The position numbers were made by a program, and so were the translations under genes. The notes under the pieces were generated by a model. That model was not told the DNA's origin, searched no databases, and was given only the letters and a program-made list of their open reading frames with translations. This document shows positions 24,749-35,075 of a DNA stretch of 64,000 nucleotides, in pieces (positions within the stretch are counted from its first letter, which is position 1; every line of letters begins with the position of its first letter). The DNA comes from Kalaharituber pfeilii (Eukaryota; Ascomycota; Pezizomycetes; Pezizales; Pezizaceae), in NCBI GenBank assembly GCA_015179045.1, contig WHUZ01000006.1, positions 1,364,001-1,428,000 of the forward strand. Direction: 5' to 3'.

Positions 24749-26700
24749 CTTTTATGAATTCATGAGGCGTCGATCTATACCTACACAATATGTGTGTCCA
24801 AAGCGTGGGGGAGAGGAATCTCGGAATCTCTACTCCGTGCAGGTAATAATTCAAGTACTATGGCCTTGGTATGATCGGGTATATCCTACGACACGGAGTC
24901 TGCATACAAGCAGTATGTATCCTGATTTGGCTGCTTCTTATTAGGATGAACCGAGAAGATGAGCCGAGAGCAATAGCAGTCGAAGAGTAGAGAAATGAAC
25001 AAACTGTCAACGTCCTTCAGCCAGCGAGAGCGATATCGAAGGGGGATGTCAAGAACAGCCGAAAACACTCAAGTGCTATGAGGGAACCAGCAAGCGGTCT
25101 GAGCAAGCACAATCAATGCAAGGAGAAAAAGGGCATGGGCAAAAACGAGGGCGAGAACAGCAATGCAGATGCAAGAAAAGATCGATAGGCGGGCGGGAGG
25201 CGGGGATGGAGGGTGGGGGGGGGGGGGGGCAAAGGGGGGGGTGTGGGGGAGGGGAGGAAGTGAAAGCTGCAGCGGGATGGACTACTGGGCGGGTTGTGGA
25301 TGATTTGTTTGATGCGCGAACAGGAACCGCGATGACTACCAGAAACAGCGTGATCTGCCGAGAAACTCTGTGAGATTTTCGGAGTCCCCTCACGGTGCAG
25401 AGCCAGTGTGTGCGTGTGTGCGGGTGTGTGTGTGTGTGGGGGGGGGGGGGGATGCTTGCGTCGCGCTTCAGCTCGCCTTGGCTAATGGAGGCTCGGACGG
25501 GGCCTGGGATGTTTGCTGGCCGCTCCCTGGCTCGAAACGCAGGTCGAGACGAGCACGGCGTGAGACGAGATAAGTAGCGGCCACGGCGGCCACGGCGGCC
25601 ACGGCATGGGCGCTGCTGGGGGCTGGCAGCGACTGGGAGGCGGCCTCGAGCGCGGCGCTGCGACGGGGCCGGGAGCCCTGGCTGGGGGCCCTGCGAGCGC
25701 TCGTGTGCGCCGCGAGAGGCAGGGCTGGGTTGGCTGCGAGCCCGCGCTGTTTGATTGCAGGGGCCAGGGGGCCTGCAGGCCAACACGCCCTTTGCCTCTG
25801 CCTCTGCCTCTGCCTTCGCGGCGTGCCGGCCCACCAGCAAGTGCTCCTGTCGGGCTGGCTAAATAAAGAGCACCCCCCCCCCCCCCCCCCGCCATCCCAT
25901 CGGGGCAGGGGCGGCGCGCCAGCGCAAGAACGGCCAGGCCTGCAGAGGCCCGCAGCTGGCGCCCGCCCCGCCTGCCTCCTACCATCTGAGTGTATACCGA
26001 GCAGATCGGATTAGCATACCGCGCGACCTGCTCACTGCGGGTGTGCTCTGCTCTGCGCACCATCATACCCCCCAAGGAGTGTAACAGCGTTGCGCTGCTC
26101 CACGCAGGCGGCCGCCCTTGCCCGTCCATTGGCAGCCGCAAAAATAGCAACCCCCCCCCCAGCAGGCAGCATCCCAGATCGTTTGACAGGACTGGCCAGC
26201 AAATTCAAAGGATAGACACAGGATAAACATCTCATGACGAAGCCAGTAGCGACAGCTTGGTTTGGTGGCGTGTCCGACGCCACCCTCCCTGTCCCCCTCC
26301 GCCTATTTCTCAATTCTGGTTACTCTTTGACAGCACCAATACTTCATATGCATCACCAGGCTCTCTCCGGCCCAGGACCCCGTGGACTCAACATGCTGTT
26401 GCGAATTGGGCTCACAGTGCAAACGAATTACTCTGTAAGCTGCTCGAAACTGCTCCGGTAAGGCTTGAGCAATGGGATTTCTCGGGCCGACCCAGTCGCA
26501 CAGGATATTCTGGCGGCAACTGCCCCGCAGTTCTACTTCGTCGGCCAGCGAGAGACCGTCCCAGATTGCGGTGCACAGGCCCCATATGAAAAGAGCCTTG
26601 AGCAGCATGCTAACGGTCCGTGGCCATTAAATCGTCGAAGTTGCAATTTGCCATCTATTTTCCAGAAGTAAACTACGGTACAGTACCTTCAATGTTAACC
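24749..26700. promoter_or_regulatory. GC-rich upstream region of the RhoGEF gene
   Basis: Promoter side of the RhoGEF gene. From about 25080 to 26160 the sequence becomes strikingly GC-rich. It has G-runs at 25217-25230 and 25439-25451, an 18-C run at 25873-25890 and a 9-C run near 26151. Other elements are a (GT)n microsatellite at 25416-25438, a 9-bp tandem repeat GGCCACGGC (three units, 25579-25605) and a CCTCTG/CTCTGC repeat near 25795-25815. Long ORFs here (up to 254 residues, both strands) are low-complexity by-products of the GC content, and I do not call them genes. Confidence 0.55.
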
Positions 26701-27069
26701 GGTGGTCTTTCTCGGAGGGCTAGAGAAATACTCCTAATTCACATGCCCAATACCCTGAAGTGTGGAAGCAGTTGCTAGGTACAGTAATGCTTGACCTCTT
26801 ACTAAACACACGTGTGTTTATTTTCGTGTAAAATGGTTGCTTCTACCAGCTCATTTGTAAGTATGTACCTACCTCCGAAGTTTCCAAGGCCCCCAATTAT
26901 TAGCCCCTGTTAATGCCCTTAATCACGACTAGGAGCCCCAATTTCAGAATTTACCCCTACAGATACTGTACAACCCTGGCGCTGCGAAAGTCCGGATGGG
27001 CTGAACCGAACTGCCGGACTGGCTGGTGTCAAACGGCCAGCCCCTGCCCGGACAGATGTCTCTGGCGCC

Positions 27070-28900
27070 TTGTGCCAAGTGACCGAGACAGAAGCGCAGC
27101 GACATTCACACGCCTTCAAAGGGGAGATTTTATTCGGTCGAGAATGGTTTAATAAGCGTGGAGATGTAACATCGACTTTCGTCATTACCATGAAGTTGGC
27201 GTTCCTGCATATCATCCATGCATGTCATGACATGGTATTGATAAGAAAAGTGTGCACTCTACATTTGCTAAACCGCTCTCTGCATATCGAAAGAAGAAAC
27301 TTTATGCTTCACGCTACGTATCTTCCCCTAACTGCGGATTGCTCAACGTTTTCACATGTTCACCAAGTAAGGATTATCAGGATTCTTGTATGGACTACAC
27401 AGTTCGTGACGAAGATATCGAAGTACTGCGAAGGAAAAGATAAAGGAAGACTGCCACCTGTGTCGAAAAGGCTTTGTAATGTAATAGATCTAATAGCGAA
27501 CCTATGGAAGCTACATTCAACATGTTCCTACCATTCACTTCTGGTGTATTATTGCCTGCTCTCTGTACGTATTTGGCACATGGAAGAATGCGACCTAAAG
27601 TGCTGTTAATATATTGACGTCTACATCAGGATAGCTTACAGCATAGGTTCAATCTAGAAATTGCAGTCCTCGCTGGATAACCCTAATGCAAGCGCTGGAA
27701 TCATGCATCTTCGCGCAACTTCTTTCACAAGAAAACGCGAATATGGGTATGATAGTTTCAAAGAAACCAAGCACCTCTGATATTCATGAAATTCCACCAA
27801 TGAAGGAATCATTCATAGATTATGCTTCATGCGTTGGACAAGTCTCAGCATTTGTCGAAGGCATCATTGAACAGGTCATACCTAGGGATTTCTTTGGGGG
27901 TGCTGAAAACCATCGGCTTGTAATGCAGAGTATTGATCGCTTTCTAAAGCTACGCAGGTTTCGAGAGCCCTCATTGAACGGTATAATGTAAGGGCTTAAG
28001 ATACACCTCACTCTGTTAGTAGCTATAAGGCTCCCCACATGACTGACAAAAGAGGATTAAAGATTTGGCTAGCCATCAGATAAACAGAAACGTACAGAGT
28101 TATTGGTAGAATTCTTCTGTTGGCAGTTGGAGTATTTCATCATTCCAGTTGTCGCAGCGCACTTCTACGTAACGGACTCTAGTCAAAACTCCAAAAGTAT
28201 GTTGTGTTCGTCATTATGTATGGCGCAAAATAGATTGAAGACTCAATATGACGAATTTGGGCCTTGTTTGATAAGATGGGCACAGAGAATGCAAACAAAT
28301 TCTGACATCAACGGGACCGTCAAGTTAGACTACTACCGAAGGAAACAGGCATCTCTTACATCTTATTCGTCAATCTTACAACAGCTGCTCAATATAGAGC
28401 AGTCTTCGAGATCTCAGGGCCTCATTCAGGCAAAAAGTATCAGTAAGACTCTGAAGCCAGTGTTCAGTGTCAAAATACGAAAAGGTAACGCTTGCAAAAC
28501 CAAATTGGCGATTCAACACTAACATATCATATAATCCCACAATCCTGAAAACTTGGGGTCATCCATGCTGAGCGTTACAGAAATATATCCTAATTTAAAG
28601 AATCAATCCAGAGAAAAAGATGGCAGGATACTTTGTGAAGGTTAATACAGAAGCTATTATTTGGCTCAATCCCATAAAAGAAGCTACGTCAAATCATCAA
28701 TGATATTATGATCAAAGATGATTAGAATTTAGTATCATGCCGAAGTAAAATCTCAGGAGCAGAGCACAATGGCGGGTGAGAATAAGCCGCCCAGGGTCTT
28801 TAGGAAGTTTCAGGAAAAGGAAGGATGCGAAACAAAAGAATGAATATGAGTACGTTGCGCTTGTCATTACTACTATAACTTTGTGTTGACTCTTGGGTTA
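27070..28900 (+). pseudogene. Decayed telomerase reverse transcriptase (TERT) copy
   Basis: Collinear but broken TERT motifs run left to right. A CP-like block near 27300-27440 reads RYVSSPNCGLLNVFTC...MDYTVRDEDIEVL (compare RYIFPRQFGLHNVFT). After a frame change, PPVSKRLCNVIDL and LHSTCSYHSLLVYYC follow (27450-27560). The QFP block at 27820-27990 reads CVGQVSAFVEGIIEQVIPR and DRFLKLRRFREPSLNGIM. Then come GLKI after a stop, and the T motif FFCWQLEYFIIPVVAAHFYV (28105-28170). LKPVFSVKIRKG lies near 28450 and YFVKVNTEA, motif A with Asp replaced by Asn, near 28630. At least four in-frame stops (27989, 28039, 28057, 28075) and several frame changes break it, and RT motifs 1-2 and B'-E are not found. 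Family assignment rests on several conserved motifs in the right order. Confidence 0.72.
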
Positions 28901-29911
28901 GATTGACAGGACATTCTCACGATACCCGTCTCCAGAGACGTCGGTCAGAGTTGCATGAGAGGACTGTTAAGTTGTTTTTCCCATTACTCAATGTTGAAAC
29001 ATGATCTAATAAACTTCTTGTTATCACAGATCATTGAAGATGAATAGCGATGCTATGTTCTTGAATTTGGACTAAAACACCACTGGTAAAGTACTTACGG
29101 ATGTTTACCGGAATTTCTCAGATACTGTCATTAGGCTTTACAGACACCCTAAATCACTTCCGCCCTGGAAACAACCATGAGAGCTATTATTAATCAATTC
29201 GTTCTTTCTCTTTTTGCTAGATCCTTTCAAATGCCGGATACAATATGTATTTTGAGTGTATAGTACACATTGAGCATGGGCTAACTATCTCCTATTATAC
29301 TCCAGAGATCGTCTCCGATATATTGGATTTGCCTTCAGAATGGTCCAAGATAAGCAGAGGGCAGCAGTAAGTGTGTACAGCCGGGCAAGGAGAATCAAAT
29401 CAAGTGGTGCGTTCTACCTACCCAATATGATTTCTCTTGTCTTTGCTAATCTGATTATATCTGTCTTAGGCTTAGTACATCAGCTTTTAGCATCGAATTC
29501 AAAAGGAAGCAGACTAAATGTCACAGATTACTACGTTCAATGCACGAAATCATTGAAAAGCATCCAGGCAACGCTATGTGCACACGGATTGCTGCTGAGG
29601 AAACTTCGTTCTGGTATCACGTCTATATTGACTACTTTGGGTGCAAGTTGCAATACAGTCTTATTGATATGCCAAGTGCAAGAGACGAGAGCACATGGCT
29701 CTGTGGAGGCAATTGCCCTTGAGAAGTCCCATATTCACACACATACAACACATCCTGTTGGCAACAGCTGAGGCTCCAGTTAACATACTCTGTTGCAATA
29801 ACAACCTAAAACTACTGGAGAAAGTTGATGGAAATACTAGAATTCACACGCAGCAAAAAATAAAAACAGGTTGCCCTGGCTCCACTAGAATCTAATCACA
29901 TGGTACCGAAC
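28901..29911. other. Unassigned AT-rich region 3' of the TERT relic
   Basis: Could contain further decayed TERT C-terminal sequence, but I could not align any motif. A 143-residue ORF at 29340-29771 overlaps another frame (IEFKRKQTKCHRLLRSMHE..., from about 29490) with equally gene-like character. Neither matches a family I know. Confidence 0.3.
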
Positions 29912-30099
29912 CATTACAGTCCATCTTTGAGATGGAGATGCTGGACAACCCTCTCCCCCAGCTCAGAATCGAACCGGGACCCTAAATCTATACCTCTCTC
30001 CATGGCCGCTTAGTATAACCTCCATCACTAGAGACAACAGGTGTACCAATTCACCAAGCTATAGGTCAGTTCAGAATGTAGACAACTCCCCATCCCTTA
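29912..30099 (-). repeat. tRNA-derived SINE-like repeat, copy 1
   Basis: On the minus strand an A-box-like TAGCTTGGTGAATTGGTA (30061-30044) is followed by a B box GGTTCGATTC (29975-29966), as in polymerase III promoters. A second diverged copy lies at 41674-41812. Shared blocks are ATTACAGTCCA, GCTGGACAACCCT, CCATGGCC, TAGGTCAGTT and AGACAACTCCC, in the same order. Two dispersed copies with internal A and B boxes suggest a SINE. Target duplications were not resolved. Confidence 0.5.
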
Positions 30100-31033
30100 T
30101 ACCATGTACGGCATACAGGTTTGTTGTCTAGGGAACTGCTGCATCTCCATGGCGAGTGATTGCAGTCGTACATGTTGATTCTAAGTCGTCAATGTTGTTC
30201 GATACGCATTTAGAGATAGTCATGAGGGCTGTGATGGTGTGCTGAGTGCTTTAGAGGAAAAGCAGGCAAACGGAGATTAGCCAGCAGGATTCATTGTTGC
30301 CGAAGAAAAGGCTGACTAAACTACCACAACGCGAGCCGATTAACTTTTTTTTTTTTTTTTTTCACTCAATGTTTCAAAAGTGAGGAGTTAGTTAAGTAAG
30401 GCTTGTTAGTGTTGTGAGAGGATGTTAGTGAGAGCATTGAAGTTTGCAGTTTATGTGATAATTAGGAGGTGTTGGGGGCATTGGGGGCTCCACCGACTAT
30501 AGGAAAGGATTCGGAAGAGTCATGATGGAGTTGATGATACTACTTAAGGGGGATTACGCAGTAACTTTTCCATGAGGGTAGAGGAACGGTAAGTCACGAG
30601 GTCATCCAACTCATTTTATATGGGGCGCCAGTACGTACCCAGGGCCAGACAGCTTTTTTGGGTTAGCACAGATGTAGCACCCTATTGTCGCTAAGTTTCC
30701 TAATTAGGTAAGTGACGTGTGTTAAGGCCCCCCATCTTGGCATCGATTTATAGCAAGGATCCAGCTATCTTTTAAGCAGTTCATTTTAATACAGTACGCT
30801 CCGCTCCGTTCTTGTTGGATTTGCTTCGCTCCAATTTCCGTTACGGTATAAACGCTCACACTACACCTGCGCTAAAGTTCTCTCCTCTACGGTTTCGTTC
30901 CGGTTCTCGAATCTCGCGTGTTTAGTATTTAGTGTTCGAAGGTGAGGTTATGTTTGTTTATTCGTTTGCTACGCCCCCTCTTGATAATATGAAGATGTTG
31001 ATAATAAGTTCAAGTTAATTGTTTCTGATTAGG
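30100..31033. other. Intergenic region upstream of the small hypothetical gene
   Basis: Contains an 18-T run (30345-30362) and, from about 30790, CTCCG/CTTCG-rich sequence ending in GGTGAGGTTATG...TCTGATTAG, which looks like a 5'-UTR exon and intron of the gene that starts at 31034. No other feature seen. Confidence 0.4.
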
Positions 31034-31558
31034 ATGGGTGCGGAGAGGTATATTCCGCCGCATCGACGTCGATTTTTTGCAGGATTGTGGAGACGGAAGG
31101 ATATTACTTGTTGCTTTGGCGATGGAGGAGCAGGTACCCTTGCTGGGTCGGTTAGTGATGAAGAGAAGATTACACGGTTGTTGATTTTCGAGAATAGCCA
31201 TCCTGGTTATCCTAATGAGTTGTTGGTGAAATCAAATTTGGGTCTTGTTTTTGATGTTGACTTGGATGAGTTACGAAAGCAAGAGATTCCTGTCTATGCT
31301 GAGGAAGAGGATTTGTTTAGGTTTGTTGGGTTTTGGCGGATAGTGTCGGTTCGCAAGTTACCCGCAGGCTGTGAGGAATTGATGGAGCATATGCGAGTGA
31401 AGTGGGATCAACGGTTAGGTGTTGGGAAAGGTGAGCGCACCGCTCAGCAGTGGCGGGATAGTTTGGGCGTTGATTGGGCAGTTGTTGGTATTGAGAAGGT
31501 TTGCGACGGTATGGACCCTGTTAAGAAATGGCTGTATGGGAGTGATCGTAATGTATGA
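31034..31558 (+). CDS. Small hypothetical protein (PHRRR-start, 174 residues)
   Basis: Uninterrupted frame with good fungal codon use, starting MGAERYIPPHRRR directly after a probable intron acceptor (TCTGATTAG, ending 31032). Features are a basic N terminus, then a globular-looking part: LLIFENSHPGYPNELL, SNLGLVFDVDLDELR, FRFVGFWRIVSVRKLPAG and a final helical part with QQWRDSLGVDWAVVGIEKV. The FENSHP and FVGFWRI blocks loosely recall the fungal DUF6697-type fold, but I cannot confirm this. No signal peptide or membrane helix. It sits alone in a gene-poor, element-rich tract, so it may belong to a lineage-specific family. Confidence 0.55.
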   Translation: MGAERYIPPHRRRFFAGLWRRKDITCCFGDGGAGTLAGSVSDEEKITRLLIFENSHPGYPNELLVKSNLGLVFDVDLDELRKQEIPVYAEEEDLFRFVGFWRIVSVRKLPAGCEELMEHMRVKWDQRLGVGKGERTAQQWRDSLGVDWAVVGIEKVCDGMDPVKKWLYGSDRNV

Positions 31559-32199
31559 GACGGTCATGGCAGGTTTCTGGGAAATTTCCGCAATTAAGCA
31601 AATTGAGGGGATAGTTTGTCTTTTACGTTGCTTCTAGCTACTCGGATTCTTCATTAGGGACAAATTTTCTTAAAAAAACGACTCTATAAAAGGCTATAGC
31701 CATCAATATTGCCTAACTTTTCCACGGAGATTCATTATTAGTTCTCATGGCCCGTGGAAATTCAAGTTTCTGCTAGGCTTCTACCACCACTCCAGCTTCC
31801 CGGCGCCCAATGATGCATTGATTAAAACAGCAAAGCAGGAGGCTGTAAGTCATGTTGTACACAAAGAGTGGGGTGCTATCTCCAGGATCTCCTTTGTACC
31901 CTCCTTCCGTCCTCCGGCCCAACTACTCTTCCTCTTCCAGACACTCTCCCCAGCTCCCTCTGTCTCCTCCGCCCAGACCACTACCAAGCTTTCTCCCACT
32001 GTCTGGTCACCATTTCTCCCGATAAATGCTCTACGGATCCGGAACAATAAGCGTTTCAGTTCCGAGCTTCATTTTTCTCCCCCGGCCTAACTTCGTACAA
32101 TGAGCTTCACGAAACCAGGTTTAGCCATAGTTACTTAGGAACGTCAAGTCTTCTCTCGAGAGAGCAAGTGACAATTCAAGAGGAGGTGGTGAAGTAAGT
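31559..32199. other. Unassigned region
   Basis: Pyrimidine-rich stretch (31870-31990) that gives overlapping short ORFs in several frames. No domain or RNA is recognised. Confidence 0.35.
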
Positions 32200-33170
32200 G
32201 GGTCAGTCAAAGTTAAATGGCTATATTTTGGAAGCGAGTGTCGATGGGAAATGGCTATGGGATGCATACTGGACCAGATTGGTCTCAACGGCTACGGCAG
32301 CAGCAGGATCTTTGAAGATTGAGGTCTAGAATGGGTATACTGTCTCCAGCGCTTTTTTGTTTTAATTATTTAGGGCTGTGGTGGAACCACACTTTCTGCG
32401 GAGGCTTGTGCGGGCGTGACAAACACGCTAGAGCGGAGGATTGATAATTTGCAAGTGGAATTTGCTAGGTTTGCGTTTGTACTCCCACGGACATCTAAAT
32501 CGTTTACAATGTTTGAAGGACCTGACCTCGGAATCTTACCTTATCCTAGAAGTTGCAGTTTTTGAGGGTTCGTTTTTTGATATATGCTTTACAGCTAGGC
32601 CAGGAAATACCAGTGCGACTGGCTGTTGAGGACATAATTCAGACGGCGGTACGAAGGAAAGGAGGCTGGTATTGGGAACTTGGGGAACGGATGCGAGGAC
32701 GAAAAAGGTTGTTGGATGGGGTCATATCAAAGATGGCTTAAACTGAGAGTAAACTGGAGGGACTAGAGTAGCAGATAATGGGGGCACTCCAAGATATGTT
32801 TGAGTATAAATGAAGGAATCAAATGAAAGGGTCAAGGGAGGCTATGAGGGTAGCAGGGATTAAGGTTAGGTAGAAAGAGAATAGACTACCGAAAGATTAC
32901 TATACAGTATCATACTACCTTTGAAGCTTTGGGGGTCATTGACAAGGATGCGCAACGCTGGACATAAAACTGCAGGTGGAGATGGGCAGGGGGACAAGAG
33001 CGGCTAGGGAAAATAGGAAGTGTTCATGTGGAGTTGGAAATGTGGCCAACCGGACTAAAATGTGGAGGATGAGTGGCATTTCATTAAGGAATGCCGTAGG
33101 CATGAAGAGGCAATAATGATGCTGTTCAATTTTTGATGTTTAGTGGATGGGATTCAGCTGTGGTAAAATA
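32200..33170 (+). pseudogene. Possible degenerate non-LTR retrotransposon 3' end
   Basis: Broken frames contain fragments typical of the end of LINE polyproteins. These are LTRMRNAGH (compare L..LRTGH), then after a frame change ENRKCSCGVGN, and after another ENVEDEWHFIKECRRHEE-like sequence, which together resemble the C-terminal zinc-binding CxC...H...C motif. A tract reading AVRRKGGWYWELGERMRGR lies upstream (about 32640-32700). No intact reverse transcriptase or poly-A tail is visible. An unrelated decayed gene is possible. Confidence 0.33.
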
Positions 33171-34421
33171 TCAATCCACTACTTTTTTTTTTTTGTTAAA
33201 GTTATGCAGCCGATTTAAAAAGTCGATGCTGGGATGTACAGTACTATATACCTTTGTATCTGAAAAGAGAAGGATGCAGAGCGAATAAGGGGGTATTCTG
33301 TACGCTAGCATAGTACCTACAAAAATGGCAGTGCCTGGTGGCTGCAATGCCAAAAAAAAGACAAGCTATTGGGAAAGGTTCTAACCCAATGAGAGAAGAA
33401 ATCGCTGTGTCCTGAGATACTACATTAGCTAGACAGGAATTATAAAAGAACACATTGTCTATCCTGCTTCAGAGTAACCTGCGTCCCAACAGCTATGATA
33501 TCTAATGGCCATGCATATTTCCCTGCAAAAAGGCTAAACTTTCGCCTGCAATGGAGCTTTCCCCCCATTACCCTGTTCTCAATGATAATTGTGAGGCAAA
33601 TCGAAGACAAATATCAATAGGCCGGCAACTTAATCCTTGATGTGACCCTCTAGAAATACCTTTTGATGCAGGGCAATTGTCAATTCTGGGATATTCCGAA
33701 GTCTATTCTACTGAATGAAAAAAGTTTGTTTCTCCTAAATCTGGTCATGCTGACTTGGGGCTGCGGGGCGGGGGGGGGTATATGAAGTGTGTCCTCCTCT
33801 CTATCGACAACCTTCTTTCTCTAGTTCTTCACGAGCTCTGACCTGGATCTATTAATTAATTAGTTTCGATGTCCCACTCAACGTCAGTAAATTTGGAGTC
33901 CAGTTTTGTAGAGGGATTAGAGAGGACACGCATTTGCAAACACAATAACCTCGAAGAGTCTGTTGAATAAACATTAAACAGTGATGCTATCCTACAGATA
34001 TCTTCGATTTGAGTTCATTTCCAGAACGACCCTCTTCCGGTGTTTGTTCCAGCAAATTCAGAGCTCATAGCTACTCAGTGGACAATGAACCCAGATCCAC
34101 ATATCGTTACCCGATCTGGCAGTCATGTTTTAGGCTATACCAATTTTGGGCAATTTGATCTTCTTTGATCTTCGAAAATTCGAAGAGGAATTATATGCAC
34201 CAAAACTCATATGCAATTTTGTCGTACACCGAGTACTTGGAAGTGCGGATTTCAATGCAATAATATAGTCAGACTTCTCGACTTCAGGACAAAGGTGGTC
34301 ATCCTTCTCACAATAAGACAACGTTATGGTCCAAATGGTAGTGAAAGATAGGGCTTCTTCCTAGAGAAGTAAAAACCTTTATTTATATATCAACCTGACC
34401 CGACATCTTGGGGCCCAGCTT
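33171..34421. other. Unassigned AT-rich region
   Basis: Includes an 11-T run at 33184-33194 and a GGGGCGGGGGGGG run near 33765. ORFs are all shorter than 70 residues and none is convincing. Confidence 0.35.
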
Positions 34422-34458
34422 TAGTCTCGTAACCAGACTTAGTCAGCATCGCATGAAA
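34422..34458 (+). mobile_element. Mini inverted-repeat family, one-ended copy (37 bp) with 9-bp direct repeat
   Basis: Begins TAGTCTCGTAACCAGAC, the same left end as the 67-bp element at 38283. It is bounded by GCCCAGCTT on both sides (34413-34421 and 34459-34467), a perfect 9-bp duplication. The right terminal repeat is absent (ends GCATGAAA). The inner CTTAGTCAGC is the reverse complement of the GCTGACTAAG seen in the 38283 copy. Confidence 0.6.
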
Positions 34459-34894
34459 GCCCAGCTTCTACGGAACGGACAGAAATCACTTCCCACACTC
34501 CTTCTTCTCTCCGGATTTTCCCTATCTTAAGAAGACATATTTACACTGGTTCCATATCTACTATAGTCATATCATTAATGGCAACTGTTATTGGACTGTA
34601 TGGTAAGGCCCTTTGTCTTTGCTACTCCTATTGTTAACAACCTTAAACGCTAACTCAAATGATGAACATATCTCTTTTTCAAATCTACCCGATGACACCC
34701 CCCGTTCGAGCTCACCAAAGCGGCCTTTGTTATGACCCTGGTTGCTCTACTATTATTTTGTTTGACTACTTTGCAAGCAATATTCATCTATTAATTGCAG
34801 AAGAAAAGGGATGAACCTCGACCCACCTAGAGCCTGAGGTGCTAGTAGAAATGGGGCCTTTGGAGGGAGTGGCCAGAGATGCGAGGGGTGCTGG

Positions 34895-35075
34895 GGAGCT
34901 CCACAGGGGCCGCTTGAGGTGGAGCGGGAGAGGAAGAGGGAGGTAGGTAGGTGGGACGGGTAGGGGGGCTAAGAATGGGGTAGAGGAGGTGGGGCTCAGA
35001 ATGGGGTAGAGGAGGTGGGGCTCAAGGTGGGGTGAGGGGGGTGGGGCTCAGGGTGGGTGGGGTGAGTGGGCTGGA
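34895..35075. repeat. G-rich purine minisatellite
   Basis: Units of about 27 bp built on GAATGGGGTAGAGGAGGTGG are repeated in tandem with decay between about 34970 and 35070, flanked by further GGTAGG and GGTGGG runs. The plus strand is nearly all G, A and T with many GGGG blocks and could form G-quadruplexes. Confidence 0.75.

Noticed and set aside
25076..26150. Long overlapping ORFs of 222 and 254 residues on the minus strand
   Set aside because: Low-complexity Pro/Arg/Ala products of a GC-rich region with homopolymer runs; no domain, intron or start context, and frames overlap on both strands.
27985..28105. Intron (GTAAGG donor) instead of stops in the TERT relic
   Set aside because: No acceptor before the T motif restores phase, and the intervening codons align in frame with the conserved QGIK-type segment.
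29340..29771. 143-residue ORF as a gene or as the TERT C terminus
   Set aside because: No TERT motif aligned and an overlapping frame looks equally protein-like, so neither can be chosen.
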